A stretch of DNA of 64,000 nucleotides from CAZUDO01 sp964618895 (GCA_964618895.1 CAZUDO010000068.1:1-64000); one strand, 5' to 3'. Shown: positions 16,601-29,638, counted from the stretch's first letter. The notes: generated by a model not told the origin, from the letters alone. Numbers and translations: made by a program.

Positions 16601-17383
16601 ATGGCAGAGGACGCGGCGTTGGTGCTGGAGGGGGTGCGGATGGCGTTCGGCGACCGGGAGGTCTTCCGGGACCTCTCACTCGCCGTTCCCCGGGGCCACA
16701 TCACGGTCATCCTGGGTGGCAGCGGCTCGGGCAAGAGCACCATCCTGCGGCTGATCGGTGGGCTCGTGCAGCCGCGGGGCGGCCGCATCCTGGTCGACGG
16801 TCAGGACATCACGCGCCTTCCGGAGCGGCAGATGTTCACCGTGCGTCGCAAACTCGGCATGATGTTCCAGGGTGGTGCGCTCCTCGACTCCCTCACCGTG
16901 TTCGACAACCTCGCCTTCCCGCTGCGTGAGCGGCGCGACCTGCCCGAGCCCGCGATCGCCGCCAAGGTGCGCGAGCGGCTCGAGGCGGTCGGCCTCGAGG
17001 ACGTCGATCATCTGCTGCCCGGTCAGCTGTCGGGCGGCATGGTGAAGCGCGTCGCGCTCGCCCGCGCGCTCATGGGCGAGCCCAAGATCCTGCTCTGTGA
17101 CGAGCCGTTCTCGGGCTTGGATCCGGTGTCGGTGAAGACGATCGAGGCGCTGCTGGTGCGGGTGAACCGGCGGATCGGCATCACCATCGTGGTCGTGTCG
17201 CACCACATCGCGTCCACCATGCGCATCGCCTACCGGGTCGTCCTGCTGCTGCCGGGGCTCACGGTCGCGGGTACGCCGGCCGAGCTGGCGGGGCACGCCG
17301 ACCCCCGCGTCGCCGGTTTCGTCGACGAGACAGGCGGCCGTCCAGCCGCCGGGCTCGGGGCCGGTTCCGAGGTGCGACCGTGA
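16601..17383 (+). CDS. mlaF: Mla ABC transporter ATP-binding protein
   Basis: The 260-residue ATPase has Walker A GGSGSGKST (39-47), signature LSGGMVKRVALARAL, Walker B ILLCDEPFSGLDP and the switch region VVSHHIAS. The MFQGGALLDSLTVFDNLAFPLRE stretch is characteristic of MlaF, which powers phospholipid transport at the inner membrane with MlaE and MlaD. ATG 16601 is chosen (GAGAG precedes it); an in-frame ATG at 16580 is possible. The stop overlaps the mlaE GTG start by four bases. The operon order here is F-E-D-A-C. Confidence 0.93.
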   Translation: MAEDAALVLEGVRMAFGDREVFRDLSLAVPRGHITVILGGSGSGKSTILRLIGGLVQPRGGRILVDGQDITRLPERQMFTVRRKLGMMFQGGALLDSLTVFDNLAFPLRERRDLPEPAIAAKVRERLEAVGLEDVDHLLPGQLSGGMVKRVALARALMGEPKILLCDEPFSGLDPVSVKTIEALLVRVNRRIGITIVVVSHHIASTMRIAYRVVLLLPGLTVAGTPAELAGHADPRVAGFVDETGGRPAAGLGAGSEVRP

Positions 17384-18156
17384 CCGCCGCAGTCCGCGAT
17401 CTCGGCTGGCAGGCGCTCCGCTTCGTCGACCACCTGGGCAAGCTCGCCGGCTTCACCGGCCACGTGCTGCGCACGACGATCATGCGTCCGACACGCGTGC
17501 GCCTCTTCGTCGAGGAGCTGTACACGCTCGGGGTCCTGTCCCTCATCATCATCTGTGTATGCGGGGCTGCGGTCGGCATGGTGCTCGGGCTCCAGGGCTA
17601 CAACACCCTGGTCCGGTTCGGGGCCGAGCAGTCGCTCGGCGCGGTGGTCGGTCTCAGCCTGATCCGGGAGCTCGGGCCGGTGCTGACGGCGCTGCTCGCC
17701 ACCGGCCGGGCGGGCTCGGCCACCGCCGCCGGGATCGCAACCATGGTAGCGACCGAGCAGCTCGACGGCCTGCGCATGATGTCGATCGACCCCGTCCACC
17801 TGGTCGTCATGCCGAAAGCCTTCGCGATGGTGACGGTCATGCCGCTGCTGTCGGCGCTGTTCATCGTCTGCGGGTTGTTCGGCGGCTACGTGGTCGGCGT
17901 CGTGCTCATGGGGCTCGACCCGGGGATATACATGTCCAGCCTGCAATCGGCGGTCGACTTCCAGGACGACGTGGTGGTGAGCCTGCTGAAGGCGCTCGTG
18001 TTCGGCGTGCTCATCGGGTTGATCGCCACCTATCGCGGCTATGCGAGCAAGCCCACCTCGGCCGGCGTCAGCGCGGCGACCACGTCCACCGTGGTGGTGG
18101 CCTCGGTGAGCATTCTCATCTTCGACTACTTCATCACGGCCCTGTGGGGGGTGTGA
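17380..18156 (+). CDS. mlaE: Mla ABC transporter permease
   Basis: The 258-residue permease matches MlaE: an N-terminal amphipathic helix (GWQALRFVDHLGKLAGF), five or six hydrophobic segments, and the family hallmark SLIRELGPVLTALLATGRAGSA followed by GIATMVATEQLDGLRMM. MlaE dimers form the membrane channel for phospholipids under the MlaD ring. It begins with GTG overlapping the mlaF stop and is followed after four bases by mlaD. Confidence 0.94.
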   Translation: MTAAVRDLGWQALRFVDHLGKLAGFTGHVLRTTIMRPTRVRLFVEELYTLGVLSLIIICVCGAAVGMVLGLQGYNTLVRFGAEQSLGAVVGLSLIRELGPVLTALLATGRAGSATAAGIATMVATEQLDGLRMMSIDPVHLVVMPKAFAMVTVMPLLSALFIVCGLFGGYVVGVVLMGLDPGIYMSSLQSAVDFQDDVVVSLLKALVFGVLIGLIATYRGYASKPTSAGVSAATTSTVVVASVSILIFDYFITALWGV

Positions 18157-18160
18157 GCGG

Positions 18161-18625
18161 ATGACACGGGCTCCGGTGCGGGATTTTCTGGTCGGCTGCT
18201 TCGTGCTCGTGGGGCTCGCGGCGATGGCCTACCTGTCGATCAGGGTGGGCGGCCTGTCCTACGGGGGGCCGGGCGGCCTGCCGGTGCACGCCGACTTCGA
18301 CCAGACCGGCGGGCTCAAGCCGCGCGCGCCGGTGGTCATCGCGGGCGTCAAGGTGGGGCAGGTCACCGGCATCACCCTGGACGACGGGTACCGCGCCCGC
18401 GTCGACATGGACCTCGATGCCCGGTTGAAGCTGCCGGTGGACACCACGGCCTCGATCGTAACCGCCGGCATCCTCGGCGACCGCTACGTCTCCCTGCAGC
18501 TCGGCGGCGAGGAGGCGATGCTCAAGCCGGGAGACGAGATCTCGTTCACCGAGTCGGCCGTGATTCTGGAGCGGCTCATCGGTAAGTTCATCCACAATGC
18601 GGACCTGCAAAAGAGCGACGAATAG
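18161..18625 (+). CDS. mlaD: Mla MCE-domain lipid-binding protein
   Basis: The 154-residue protein has one N-terminal membrane anchor (FLVGCFVLVGLAAMAYLSIRVG) and a single MCE domain with ADFDQTGGLKPRAPVVIAGVKVGQV and ASIVTAGILGDRYVSLQLGG, typical of MlaD. It would form the periplasmic hexameric ring that passes phospholipids between MlaC and the MlaFE transporter. It is slightly shorter than the Escherichia coli protein, the difference lying in the C-terminal tail. Confidence 0.93.
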   Translation: MTRAPVRDFLVGCFVLVGLAAMAYLSIRVGGLSYGGPGGLPVHADFDQTGGLKPRAPVVIAGVKVGQVTGITLDDGYRARVDMDLDARLKLPVDTTASIVTAGILGDRYVSLQLGGEEAMLKPGDEISFTESAVILERLIGKFIHNADLQKSDE

Positions 18626-18635
18626 AGGATCCGAG

Positions 18636-19361
18636 ATGACGCGACTCGCCACCATACTGGCCCTCGGGCTACTCGCCTCCTGCGCTGCCCAGCGCCCCAC
18701 CGAGCTGCGCGACCCGTGGCAGGGCTTCAACCAGAAGATATTCTGGTTCAACGACCAGGTCGACCGCTGGGTGCTCGAGCCGGTCGCGAAGGGCTACGAT
18801 CACGTCACGCCGGTGCCCGTGCAGCACAGCGTGGTGAATTTCTTCGACAACCTGCGCTTCCCGATCGTCGTGTTGAACGAGGTGCTGCAGGGAAAGTTGG
18901 ACGAGGGCGGGGTCGTCGCCGCCCGCTTCTTCGTCAACACCACCGTGGGGGTGCTCGGCTTCTTCGATCCGGCGACCGGCTGGAACCTCCCCCGCCACGA
19001 CGAGGACTTCGGTCAGACGCTCGGCGTCTGGGGGCTGGCGCCCGGGCCCTACCTGGTGTTGCCGCTGCTCGGACCTTCGACGGCGCGCGACGTGGTGGGT
19101 CTCGGCGTCGACGCCGCCGCCTCCGTCCCGACGTGGTTCGTCGATTGGTGGATCTTGGGGGCGGCCCGGGCCCTCGAGACCGTGAATGCGCGCGCGCAGG
19201 CGCTCGACAGCGTGCAGCAGATCAAGGAAGCGTCGGTCGACTACTACGCCGCCGTGCGGAACGGCTATGCCCAGCGCCGCGCCGCGCTCATCGACGACGA
19301 GGTCGCGCCCTCCGCGGAGTCGCAGGAGGAGCTGTACTACCCGGACAGCGAGGAGAAGTGA
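18636..19361 (+). CDS. mlaA: MlaA/VacJ family outer-membrane lipoprotein
   Basis: The 241-residue protein begins with a lipoprotein signal ending in LLASC (Cys17 by the lipobox). It then shows VacJ motifs: RDPWQGFNQKIFWFNDQVDR, NFFDNLRFPIVVLNEVLQGK, RFFVNTTVGVLGFFDPA, EDFGQTLGVWGLAPGPYLVL and PLLGPSTARDVVG. MlaA is the outer-membrane component that removes misplaced phospholipids. ATG 18636 is chosen because it gives the lipobox at the right distance. It sits inside the operon, between mlaD and mlaC; in Escherichia coli mlaA is elsewhere in the genome. Confidence 0.93.
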   Translation: MTRLATILALGLLASCAAQRPTELRDPWQGFNQKIFWFNDQVDRWVLEPVAKGYDHVTPVPVQHSVVNFFDNLRFPIVVLNEVLQGKLDEGGVVAARFFVNTTVGVLGFFDPATGWNLPRHDEDFGQTLGVWGLAPGPYLVLPLLGPSTARDVVGLGVDAAASVPTWFVDWWILGAARALETVNARAQALDSVQQIKEASVDYYAAVRNGYAQRRAALIDDEVAPSAESQEELYYPDSEEK

Positions 19362-19975
19362 TGAGAGGTCCCGCCAGTGTGCTCGTGGGCGCGTCCCTTC
19401 TGATGCTGCCCGTCCTCTCCGGCGCGGCCGACCCCGGCGACGCCCCCCGCACCGTGGTCGAGCGCGTCAGCAACCAGGCCCTCGCGGCACTTGGTGACAA
19501 GAGCCTGTCGAGGCAGGAGAAGCGCAAGCGCGTCGAGGAGATCGTGTACGCCAACACGGACTTCCCGACGCTCGCGCGCCTGGTGCTGGCGCAGAACTAC
19601 GGGAAGTTCTCCGAGGCGCAACGGGCGGCATTCATCGACGAGTTCCGCTGGCACTTGTCGGTGACCTACGGGCGCAACGTCGAGAGCTACCAGAACGAGC
19701 GCGTGCAGATCGTCGGGGCCCGCCAGGAGGCGCGCGGCGACTGGACCGTCAGCACGAAGATCGTGCGCGGTGGTCCCGACGACATCGACGTCGAGTACCG
19801 GCTGCGGCAGGCGAGCGGGGAGTGGAAGCTCATCGACATGGTGATCGAGAAGGTGAGCCTGGTCGCCAACTTCCGCGCCCAGTTCCAGGAGATGCTCTCC
19901 AACCAGACGCCGGATCACCTGATCCGGCTGCTGCACGAGAAGAACGAGAAGGGCGAGACGCTCGACAAGCACTGA
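19361..19975 (+). CDS. mlaC: Periplasmic phospholipid carrier
   Basis: The 204-residue exported protein has a signal peptide (to about residue 22, LSGAA) and the MlaC pattern: RRVEEIVYANTDF-type helix (KRVEEIVYANTDFPTLARLV), LAQNYGKFSEAQRAAFIDEF and GEWKLIDMVIEKVSLVANFR. MlaC shuttles single phospholipids across the periplasm between MlaA and MlaD. Its ATG overlaps the mlaA stop by one base (TGATG). It closes the operon. Confidence 0.92.
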   Translation: MRGPASVLVGASLLMLPVLSGAADPGDAPRTVVERVSNQALAALGDKSLSRQEKRKRVEEIVYANTDFPTLARLVLAQNYGKFSEAQRAAFIDEFRWHLSVTYGRNVESYQNERVQIVGARQEARGDWTVSTKIVRGGPDDIDVEYRLRQASGEWKLIDMVIEKVSLVANFRAQFQEMLSNQTPDHLIRLLHEKNEKGETLDKH

Positions 19976-20091
19976 CGCCGGGAGGCCGGGCGCCTCATCC
20001 GTGGCGGTCACGGACGTTCCTGCCAGCTGCCAGCGCAAGTCCACCGCGATCACGGTCGGCGCGTCCGACCGTATCTGTGCGAAGAGTTTGT

Positions 20092-20134
20092 GCGTATCAT
20101 GCGATGGGCGTATGGTCAGGCGTATGCCGCGTAT
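20092..20134 (+). promoter_or_regulatory. Four GCGTAT repeats before and into an antitoxin gene
   Basis: GCGTAT occurs at 20092-20097, 20108-20113, 20120-20125 and 20129-20134, leading into and across the start of the first VapB-like gene (ATG 20124). Ribbon-helix-helix antitoxins bind short tandem repeats in their own promoters, so these could be operator half-sites. Spacing is uneven (16, 12, 9 bases), which weakens the case. Confidence 0.3.
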
Positions 20135-20372
20135 GCAGGTCTATCTCCCCGAACAGCTCTTCCGAGAGGTGAAAGCGCGCGGCTTGCCTGCTTCCGAGCT
20201 CCTGCAGAGGGCTGTCCGACTCGAGCTGCGCCGGCAGGACCTCATGCGGGAGACAGATCGCTACGTCGCGGCGCTCGTCAAAGAGGTTGGCGTTCCGACA
20301 TCCGCGGATCGCGCCCGCGCGCGCAGGCTCCTTGGCACGCCGAGGCGCTCCCGGGTGCGCCGGAGCGCGTGA
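20124..20372 (+). CDS. Ribbon-helix-helix-type antitoxin (VapB-like)
   Basis: From ATG 20124 the gene encodes 82 residues. MQVYLPEQLFREVKARGLPA forms a ribbon strand and first helix, and SELLQRAVRLELRRQDL the second helix, as in CopG-like antitoxins. The basic C-terminal tail (SRVRRSA) would wrap the toxin. A start at 20112 is also possible. The stop codon TGA is followed at once by the GTG of the PIN-domain toxin gene, so the two form a toxin-antitoxin pair. Confidence 0.75.
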   Translation: MPRMQVYLPEQLFREVKARGLPASELLQRAVRLELRRQDLMRETDRYVAALVKEVGVPTSADRARARRLLGTPRRSRVRRSA

Positions 20373-20759
20373 GTGGCGGATCTGGTCCTCGACGCCGGAG
20401 CCGTTAGCTACCTCTCGAAGCCATCGCGGCTCATTGCTGCCATGATCCTCGAGCTTCGAGAGGACGGGCGTTGGCCACCGGCCGTGCCGTCGATCGTACT
20501 TGTCGAGTGTCTCCAGGGACATCCTGGTCGCGACGCGAACACGAACCGGTTCCTTCGGACGTGCGATGTCGTCGACGGTCTTCCCGAGTCGCTCGCACGG
20601 CGTGCGGCGTTTCTTCGGGCGCAAGCACGCCGCGGCTCTGCGGTGGATGCACTTGTCGTCGCGCTCGCCGAACCTGGTGGAATGGTGCTGACGTCGGATC
20701 CCGCCGACTTGATCGCGCTCGCCGCGCGCGCCACCGACGTGAGCATTCGGCGGGTCTGA
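20373..20759 (+). CDS. PIN-domain toxin (VapC-like)
   Basis: The 128-residue protein shows PIN-domain motifs: VLDAGAVSYLS with the first catalytic aspartate, IVLVECLQG with the conserved glutamate, AVDALVVALAE and MVLTSDPADLIALA with the last aspartates. PIN toxins cleave RNA using a cluster of acidic residues. It begins with GTG immediately after the antitoxin stop. Length and motifs look intact. A second, different PIN pair lies less than 400 bases downstream. Confidence 0.82.
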   Translation: MADLVLDAGAVSYLSKPSRLIAAMILELREDGRWPPAVPSIVLVECLQGHPGRDANTNRFLRTCDVVDGLPESLARRAAFLRAQARRGSAVDALVVALAEPGGMVLTSDPADLIALAARATDVSIRRV

Positions 20760-20899
20760 CGCGCGCAAGTCGGTCGAGCGCCATGGTGCGCACGGTGACT
20801 GCGCCCGATCGAGCCACGGCGCACGCAGCCCGCGTCCAGCGCCATCGCGTGGGACGGAGCCGGTTGTCATACACGCCGATGTGGCGTACGACACACACC

Positions 20900-21133
20900 A
20901 TGGGGCGCATCGTGCAATCCCGACTGGATCCGGAGACCCTCGGCTTGCTGACCCGGCTTCGGCAGCGCACCGGCTTGAGCGACTCGGAGCTCCTCCGTCG
21001 CGGGCTGCGCCGGTTGGCAGAAGACAGCCCGCAACCCCCGCGCCACCGCATCATCGGGATCGGGAAGTTCGGATCGAAGGTCAAGGATCTCGGCTCGAAC
21101 AAGAGGTACCTGAGAGGCTTCGGGCGATCGTGA
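20900..21133 (+). CDS. Ribbon-helix-helix-type antitoxin
   Basis: The 77-residue product contains RIVQSRLDPETLGLLTRLRQ and SDSELLRRGLRRLAED, a strand-helix-helix arrangement typical of RHH antitoxins. The C-terminal IIGIGKFGSKVKDLGSNKRY resembles the tails of antitoxins paired with PIN toxins. ATG 20900 is preferred, with an alternative at 20879. The gene overlaps the following PIN toxin by four bases (GTGA). Confidence 0.72.
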   Translation: MGRIVQSRLDPETLGLLTRLRQRTGLSDSELLRRGLRRLAEDSPQPPRHRIIGIGKFGSKVKDLGSNKRYLRGFGRS

Positions 21134-21549
21134 AGCCGGTCTTGCTGGACACGGGATGCATCGTGGCGCTCCTCGATCGTAGCGAGCGGAACCATCGCCT
21201 CTGTGCGGAGATCGTGAGCGAGATCGGGGCTCCGCTGGTGACCTGCGAGGCGGTCATCGCCGAGGCGTGCTACCTGCTGCGTGGCCTTCCCGGTGCCGCC
21301 GACATGGTCCTCGAGAACGTCGAACGCGGTGCTTTCGAGATTCCGTTTCGTCTCGACCGTGCCAGCAGGGCGATCCGGACGCTCATGCGTCGGTATGCGA
21401 CCGTGCCGATGGACTTCGCCGACGCGTGCCTGGTGCACATGGCAGAGGAGCTCGACAGCGGGCGCATCCTGACGCTCGACGACGATTTTGCGATCTACCG
21501 TTGGCGGCGCTCACGCGCCTTCGATCGACTGCCCGCAATCGGGCGCTGA
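21130..21549 (+). CDS. PIN-domain toxin (VapC-like)
   Basis: This 139-residue PIN protein has VLLDTGCIVALLDRSERNH (first aspartate), TCEAVIAEACYLLRG (glutamate), PMDFADACLVHMAEE and ILTLDDDFAIYRW (later aspartates), giving the full acidic set of an RNase toxin. It starts at GTG 21130 inside the antitoxin stop. Its sequence is clearly different from the PIN protein at 20373, so the two pairs are not a recent duplication. Confidence 0.85.
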   Translation: MKPVLLDTGCIVALLDRSERNHRLCAEIVSEIGAPLVTCEAVIAEACYLLRGLPGAADMVLENVERGAFEIPFRLDRASRAIRTLMRRYATVPMDFADACLVHMAEELDSGRILTLDDDFAIYRWRRSRAFDRLPAIGR

Positions 21550-21569
21550 CAGGGAAGGGCTCCGATCGC

Positions 21570-22958
21570 TCAGCTACCCGCGCGAAGCCTTCCAGCCGGC
21601 ACGACCCGCTGCGTCGGCGTATCGTTACGCACCTCGACGTCGCCTTCCGCCACCACCCCACCCTCGAACCATACGTCGCCCCGCACGACGAACCGCCGGC
21701 ACCCGACCAACGACGGCGCGCCGGCTGGGAACCGGGCCCCCAGGTCCTGCACCGTGCGATAGAACCTGGCATCCAGGTCCACCACCAGCGGCCCCAGCGT
21801 CCGGGCCGGTGATGTGATCACGCGAGAATCCTCCGCGAGCGCATACGCGTCCGACCAGAGGGCCAGGAGATCGCTGGTGGTCTTCACCGGGACCAGCCGC
21901 GCACGCGACACGTGCAGCGCCCGCGCCCCCTCGAACACCGCTACGGCGGCGCCCATCGCGGTCTCCAACTGGAGCACGCGCGGCGAGCCCGGGTCCTCGG
22001 GATCGACCGGCTTTTCGTTGACGATCATGGGCAGGCCGAGGAATCCCTTGCGGGCCTTCAGCACGGCGGCGAGCACGCGCAGGTTGATCCACAGATTGTT
22101 GGCGTTGAAGTGCGGGTACCGGCGCACGTCCTGGAATTCCTCCAGCTCGTCGTCGGGGCACTGCGCCACCTCGCGCAGCATGAGGCGGTGGTCTTTCAGG
22201 CGCGCCAGGTGGCCGCCCTTCCGGTCCGCCTCGGTGCGGTCGACCACCTCCATCAGGAAGGGGATACGCTCGGCCGCCAACCAGCCGAGGATGTCGACAT
22301 CCAGCACCGCGCCCAGGTTGTCGGCGTTGGAGACGAAGGCGTACTCGAAGCCGCCGTCGAGCAGGGCGGGCAGCATGCCGGAGGTCTCGAGCGCCAGGAA
22401 GATGTCGCCGTGGCCGGGCGGACACCACTCGTGCTCGCGGTCGCGCGGCCACTCGACCGGGGTCAGGTCCGCCTTCAGGATGCGCGGCACGCGGTGTTGC
22501 AGGAAATCCGCCGGCACGCCCACGTCCATATCCGGGTAGCGCGCCAGGATGCGCTGCGAGTCGGCGCGCGTACGGAAGCTGTTCATGAGCACCAGCGGCA
22601 GCCGGCAGCCGTGCACGCGCCGCAGGTGGAGCGTCTGCCGGACGATGATGTCCAAGAACGAAAGGCCGTCCTTGGCGGGGAGTAGCGACTTGGCGCGCGT
22701 CATCCCCATGCTGGTGCCGAGGCCGCCGTTCAGCTTGACGACCACGGCGCGCGCGAGCGCCGAGGTGCCGGTGGCGCGGAACTCGGCCAGCCCGCTCGCG
22801 TCGGGCACGTCGCCCACCGGGTCGAACTCGGCGCACGACACCTTGCCGGCGGCGCCGGCACGGAGCTGGTCGTAGTAGTGGCCGAAGGCGCCGATGAGCG
22901 CCTCGGGGAGGCCGTCGGCGCGCATCTTGGCGGCAAAAGGGGTGAAAGCGGGCGTCAT
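21570..22958 (-). CDS. UTP--glucose-1-phosphate uridylyltransferase, eukaryote-type (UDPGP family)
   Basis: The 462-residue enzyme belongs to the UDPGP family rather than the bacterial GalU group. It carries VVKLNGGLGTSMGMTRAKSL (nucleotide loop), LVLMNSFRTRADSQRILARY, EWCPPGHGDIFLAL, FVSNADNLGAVLD and FNANNLWINL. It makes UDP-glucose from UTP and glucose-1-phosphate for envelope sugars or storage compounds. The start ATG 22958 gives a typical N-terminus. It converges on the toxin gene at 21549. Some members use other sugar phosphates, so substrate range is not proven. Confidence 0.87.
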   Translation of the reverse strand: MTPAFTPFAAKMRADGLPEALIGAFGHYYDQLRAGAAGKVSCAEFDPVGDVPDASGLAEFRATGTSALARAVVVKLNGGLGTSMGMTRAKSLLPAKDGLSFLDIIVRQTLHLRRVHGCRLPLVLMNSFRTRADSQRILARYPDMDVGVPADFLQHRVPRILKADLTPVEWPRDREHEWCPPGHGDIFLALETSGMLPALLDGGFEYAFVSNADNLGAVLDVDILGWLAAERIPFLMEVVDRTEADRKGGHLARLKDHRLMLREVAQCPDDELEEFQDVRRYPHFNANNLWINLRVLAAVLKARKGFLGLPMIVNEKPVDPEDPGSPRVLQLETAMGAAVAVFEGARALHVSRARLVPVKTTSDLLALWSDAYALAEDSRVITSPARTLGPLVVDLDARFYRTVQDLGARFPAGAPSLVGCRRFVVRGDVWFEGGVVAEGDVEVRNDTPTQRVVPAGRLRAGS

Positions 22959-23157
22959 CGGTCCCGGGCCCCTTAGCAGAAAGCGGGCACCTGCCCCAGC
23001 GCAGACGCAGGCGCGCGGGTCACATCGACGCCGTGCACGAGCGCGGCCGCAGCGTCCCCTCCGGGCCACGAGGCGGGACGGGACGGAGGAGGTCCCGTCA
23101 CCACCCGCCTCGTGCGGGCCGGCGCATGCCCGTAGTCAAAAACACTCGCGAACGATT

Positions 23158-24093
23158 TCACCCCGAGGGACGCCGTTCGAACAGCATCGTGCCGAGCGTG
23201 TCTCCTGTCTCGTATGTCAGCGCCAGGTGCCCGAGCAGGAAGCCGAACTTCCGGACGCCGGCCAGTTGCTGCAGGAAACGGGCCTCCATCGTCGCCATCC
23301 GCTCCGGACACGCCATGCGGGTCGCGCCAGCCGGTCCGACCGCGATGTCTCCCGGTTGGGCGCCCGCCTTCACCCCGGCGAAGTACCGGTTGCACCCGGC
23401 GCTGCCGGCGACGCGGCCACCGGCGACGGCGAGGGTGATCTCCGGCTCCGCCGGCGCCGGCTCGCCCACATCCCACCAACGCAGAACCCATTCGGCTCCC
23501 GCCAGTGTGTCGAGCGACAATCGGCCGGCAGCGCCCGGAACGGCGACCGGCTGGAGGGTGTCGCCGGCGAGCGTCCACCCCCACTCTACCAGCTCGCCGG
23601 GACAGCAGGCGGCGTCCTGCTTCCCGACCCGGACGGCGCTCACGAGGATGCGGCCGCCCTCGATCCTTGCCGATCGGATCTGCACTCGGTCGCCAAGTGC
23701 GATGGTGGCGACATTCACCACCCCGCCCGGCCGGCGGGCGACCACGGCCAGGTCGGACACCGTCCCCGACCCTCCCCCGCTCTCCGCGAGCACCACGACG
23801 ACCTCGTCGGCACCGGCATCGTCCAGATCGCCGACCAGACGAAAGTCCCGCGCCAGGGTGACGGTCGGGCGCGCCGCGCCGCCCGCGACGTACGGCTCGC
23901 CTTCCCAGCGGCCGTCACGGAGCGTGACCGGCCCGGTCAGATCCGTCAGCCCGCGGTAGGTCGCGTTGCGCAACTCGTCCGACGTGGGCGGACCGGACAT
24001 CGATGGCGCGGTACCACCGGACGGACGTGGACGGCAAGCGGACGAGCACGCGAAAACCGCGATGAGCAGGACCAGGATAAGACGAGGGCGCAT
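23158..24093 (-). CDS. META-domain (HslJ-like) exported protein
   Basis: The 311-residue protein has an N-terminal signal ending in VFACSSAC, so it may be a lipoprotein or a Sec substrate. The C-terminal third holds a META domain: GAEWVLRWWDVGEP, GGRVAGSAGCNRYFAGVKAG and ATRMACPERMATMEARFLQQL. The central region (about 45-190) appears to be a separate beta-rich domain (LVGDLDDAGADEVVVVLAES) resembling FG-GAP-like or accessory domains in HslJ relatives. Its function is unknown. It is followed by a 199-base gap with no gene. Confidence 0.78.
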   Translation of the reverse strand: MRPRLILVLLIAVFACSSACRPRPSGGTAPSMSGPPTSDELRNATYRGLTDLTGPVTLRDGRWEGEPYVAGGAARPTVTLARDFRLVGDLDDAGADEVVVVLAESGGGSGTVSDLAVVARRPGGVVNVATIALGDRVQIRSARIEGGRILVSAVRVGKQDAACCPGELVEWGWTLAGDTLQPVAVPGAAGRLSLDTLAGAEWVLRWWDVGEPAPAEPEITLAVAGGRVAGSAGCNRYFAGVKAGAQPGDIAVGPAGATRMACPERMATMEARFLQQLAGVRKFGFLLGHLALTYETGDTLGTMLFERRPSG

Positions 24094-24207
24094 GCGGCTC
24101 CCTCGTACGTTGGCCCAGTCGCTGCAACGACGAACCGCCTTGCCCTGGCGAGCGCCCGACGCTACAGCCGCGGCCATGGCCGGCGCCATCGCAACACTCG
24201 ACTGCCG

Positions 24208-24747
24208 ATGAGTACGACCGTCTGGTACTTCGCGTACGGCTCGAACATGCAAACGGCCACGTTCCGGGGCCGGCGCGGTGTCGTCCATGCGCGTGCGGTG
24301 CCGGCGCGGCTGCCGGGCTGGCGCCTCGTCCTCGACAAGCCGCCGCTCCTCCCCATCGGCGAGGCGATGGCCAACGTCATCCCTGACACCGGTGCCGTCG
24401 TCTTGGGGGTGGCCTACGAGATCACGCCGGCCGACCTGGCGCACGTGGATCTCACCGAAGGGGTCCTGATCGGCAACTATCGTCGGGTGGCGGTGTCGGT
24501 CACACCGCTCACCTCGCCGCTCGGGCCCATCCCGGCGTTCACACTCACATCCGACCGGCGGGACGACACGCTCCTCCCGTCTTTCCGGTACATGGCCTGC
24601 CTGATCGCCGGCGCCGAAGAGCACGGATTGCCTGAGGAATACGTCGACTTCCTGCGCACGGTGCCCGCACGCGCCGAAACGGCCGAGGCCGCGCAGGCGC
24701 GTGGCCTCGTCGACACCGGGCTGCGTCGCACCAAGCCGCGGCCGTAG
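24208..24747 (+). CDS. Gamma-glutamylcyclotransferase-like (GGCT/AIG2) protein
   Basis: The 179-residue protein begins with WYFAYGSNM, the YGS nucleotide/substrate loop of the GGCT fold, followed by ARAVPARLPGWRLVLDKPP. The segment VAYEITPADLAHVDLTEGV fits the family: the acid in the VDLTEG turn corresponds to the usual catalytic glutamate region. Such enzymes cyclise gamma-glutamyl compounds or act on related amines. The ATG at 24208 gives the YGS motif the usual short lead. Confidence 0.82.
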   Translation: MSTTVWYFAYGSNMQTATFRGRRGVVHARAVPARLPGWRLVLDKPPLLPIGEAMANVIPDTGAVVLGVAYEITPADLAHVDLTEGVLIGNYRRVAVSVTPLTSPLGPIPAFTLTSDRRDDTLLPSFRYMACLIAGAEEHGLPEEYVDFLRTVPARAETAEAAQARGLVDTGLRRTKPRP

Positions 24748-24811
24748 GTGGGAGGCCTCGACCAGCGATAGCCACGATAGGCCAACGGCTGTACACGACG
24801 GAGAATAATTT

Positions 24812-24873
24812 TGTGAACTCACAGTTTGGTGCTTGACGGCACATGCCTTAGGGAGTTAGCGATAGAATATCGC
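24812..24873 (+). promoter_or_regulatory. AT-rich upstream region with two palindromes before the Cys-repeat gene
   Basis: Ahead of the large gene is a small low-GC stretch. It contains TGTGA-AC-TCACA (24812-24823), a TTGACG that could be a -35 box (24833-24838), and a perfect palindrome GCGATA-gaa-TATCGC (24859-24873). No good -10 lies at 17 bases from TTGACG, so the exact promoter is unclear; the palindromes are operator candidates. Confidence 0.3.
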
Positions 24874-24936
24874 ATCCGGTGGCGAATGGCGCGGACCGTC
24901 GTTGCCCCCAACAACAATCCCTTGGGAGACCAGACA

Positions 24937-29436
<4,500 letters not shown>

Positions 29437-29638
29437 CAAGGACCACGCGACGGAGGAGGGCATACATTCCCGCCCTCCGCCGTCGCGCTCATCTGAGGGG
29501 ACATCGCCGTGGAATCGACATGACCACGGCAATGTCCCTCGTCGTTTCGTTCCTTCACGCTCTGAGCGGACGCGATGCGGACCGCGGCCCGCGTCGCAGC
29601 CTGTGTACCGGACTGCCGCAGCCACGGCAGTGGTAGCC

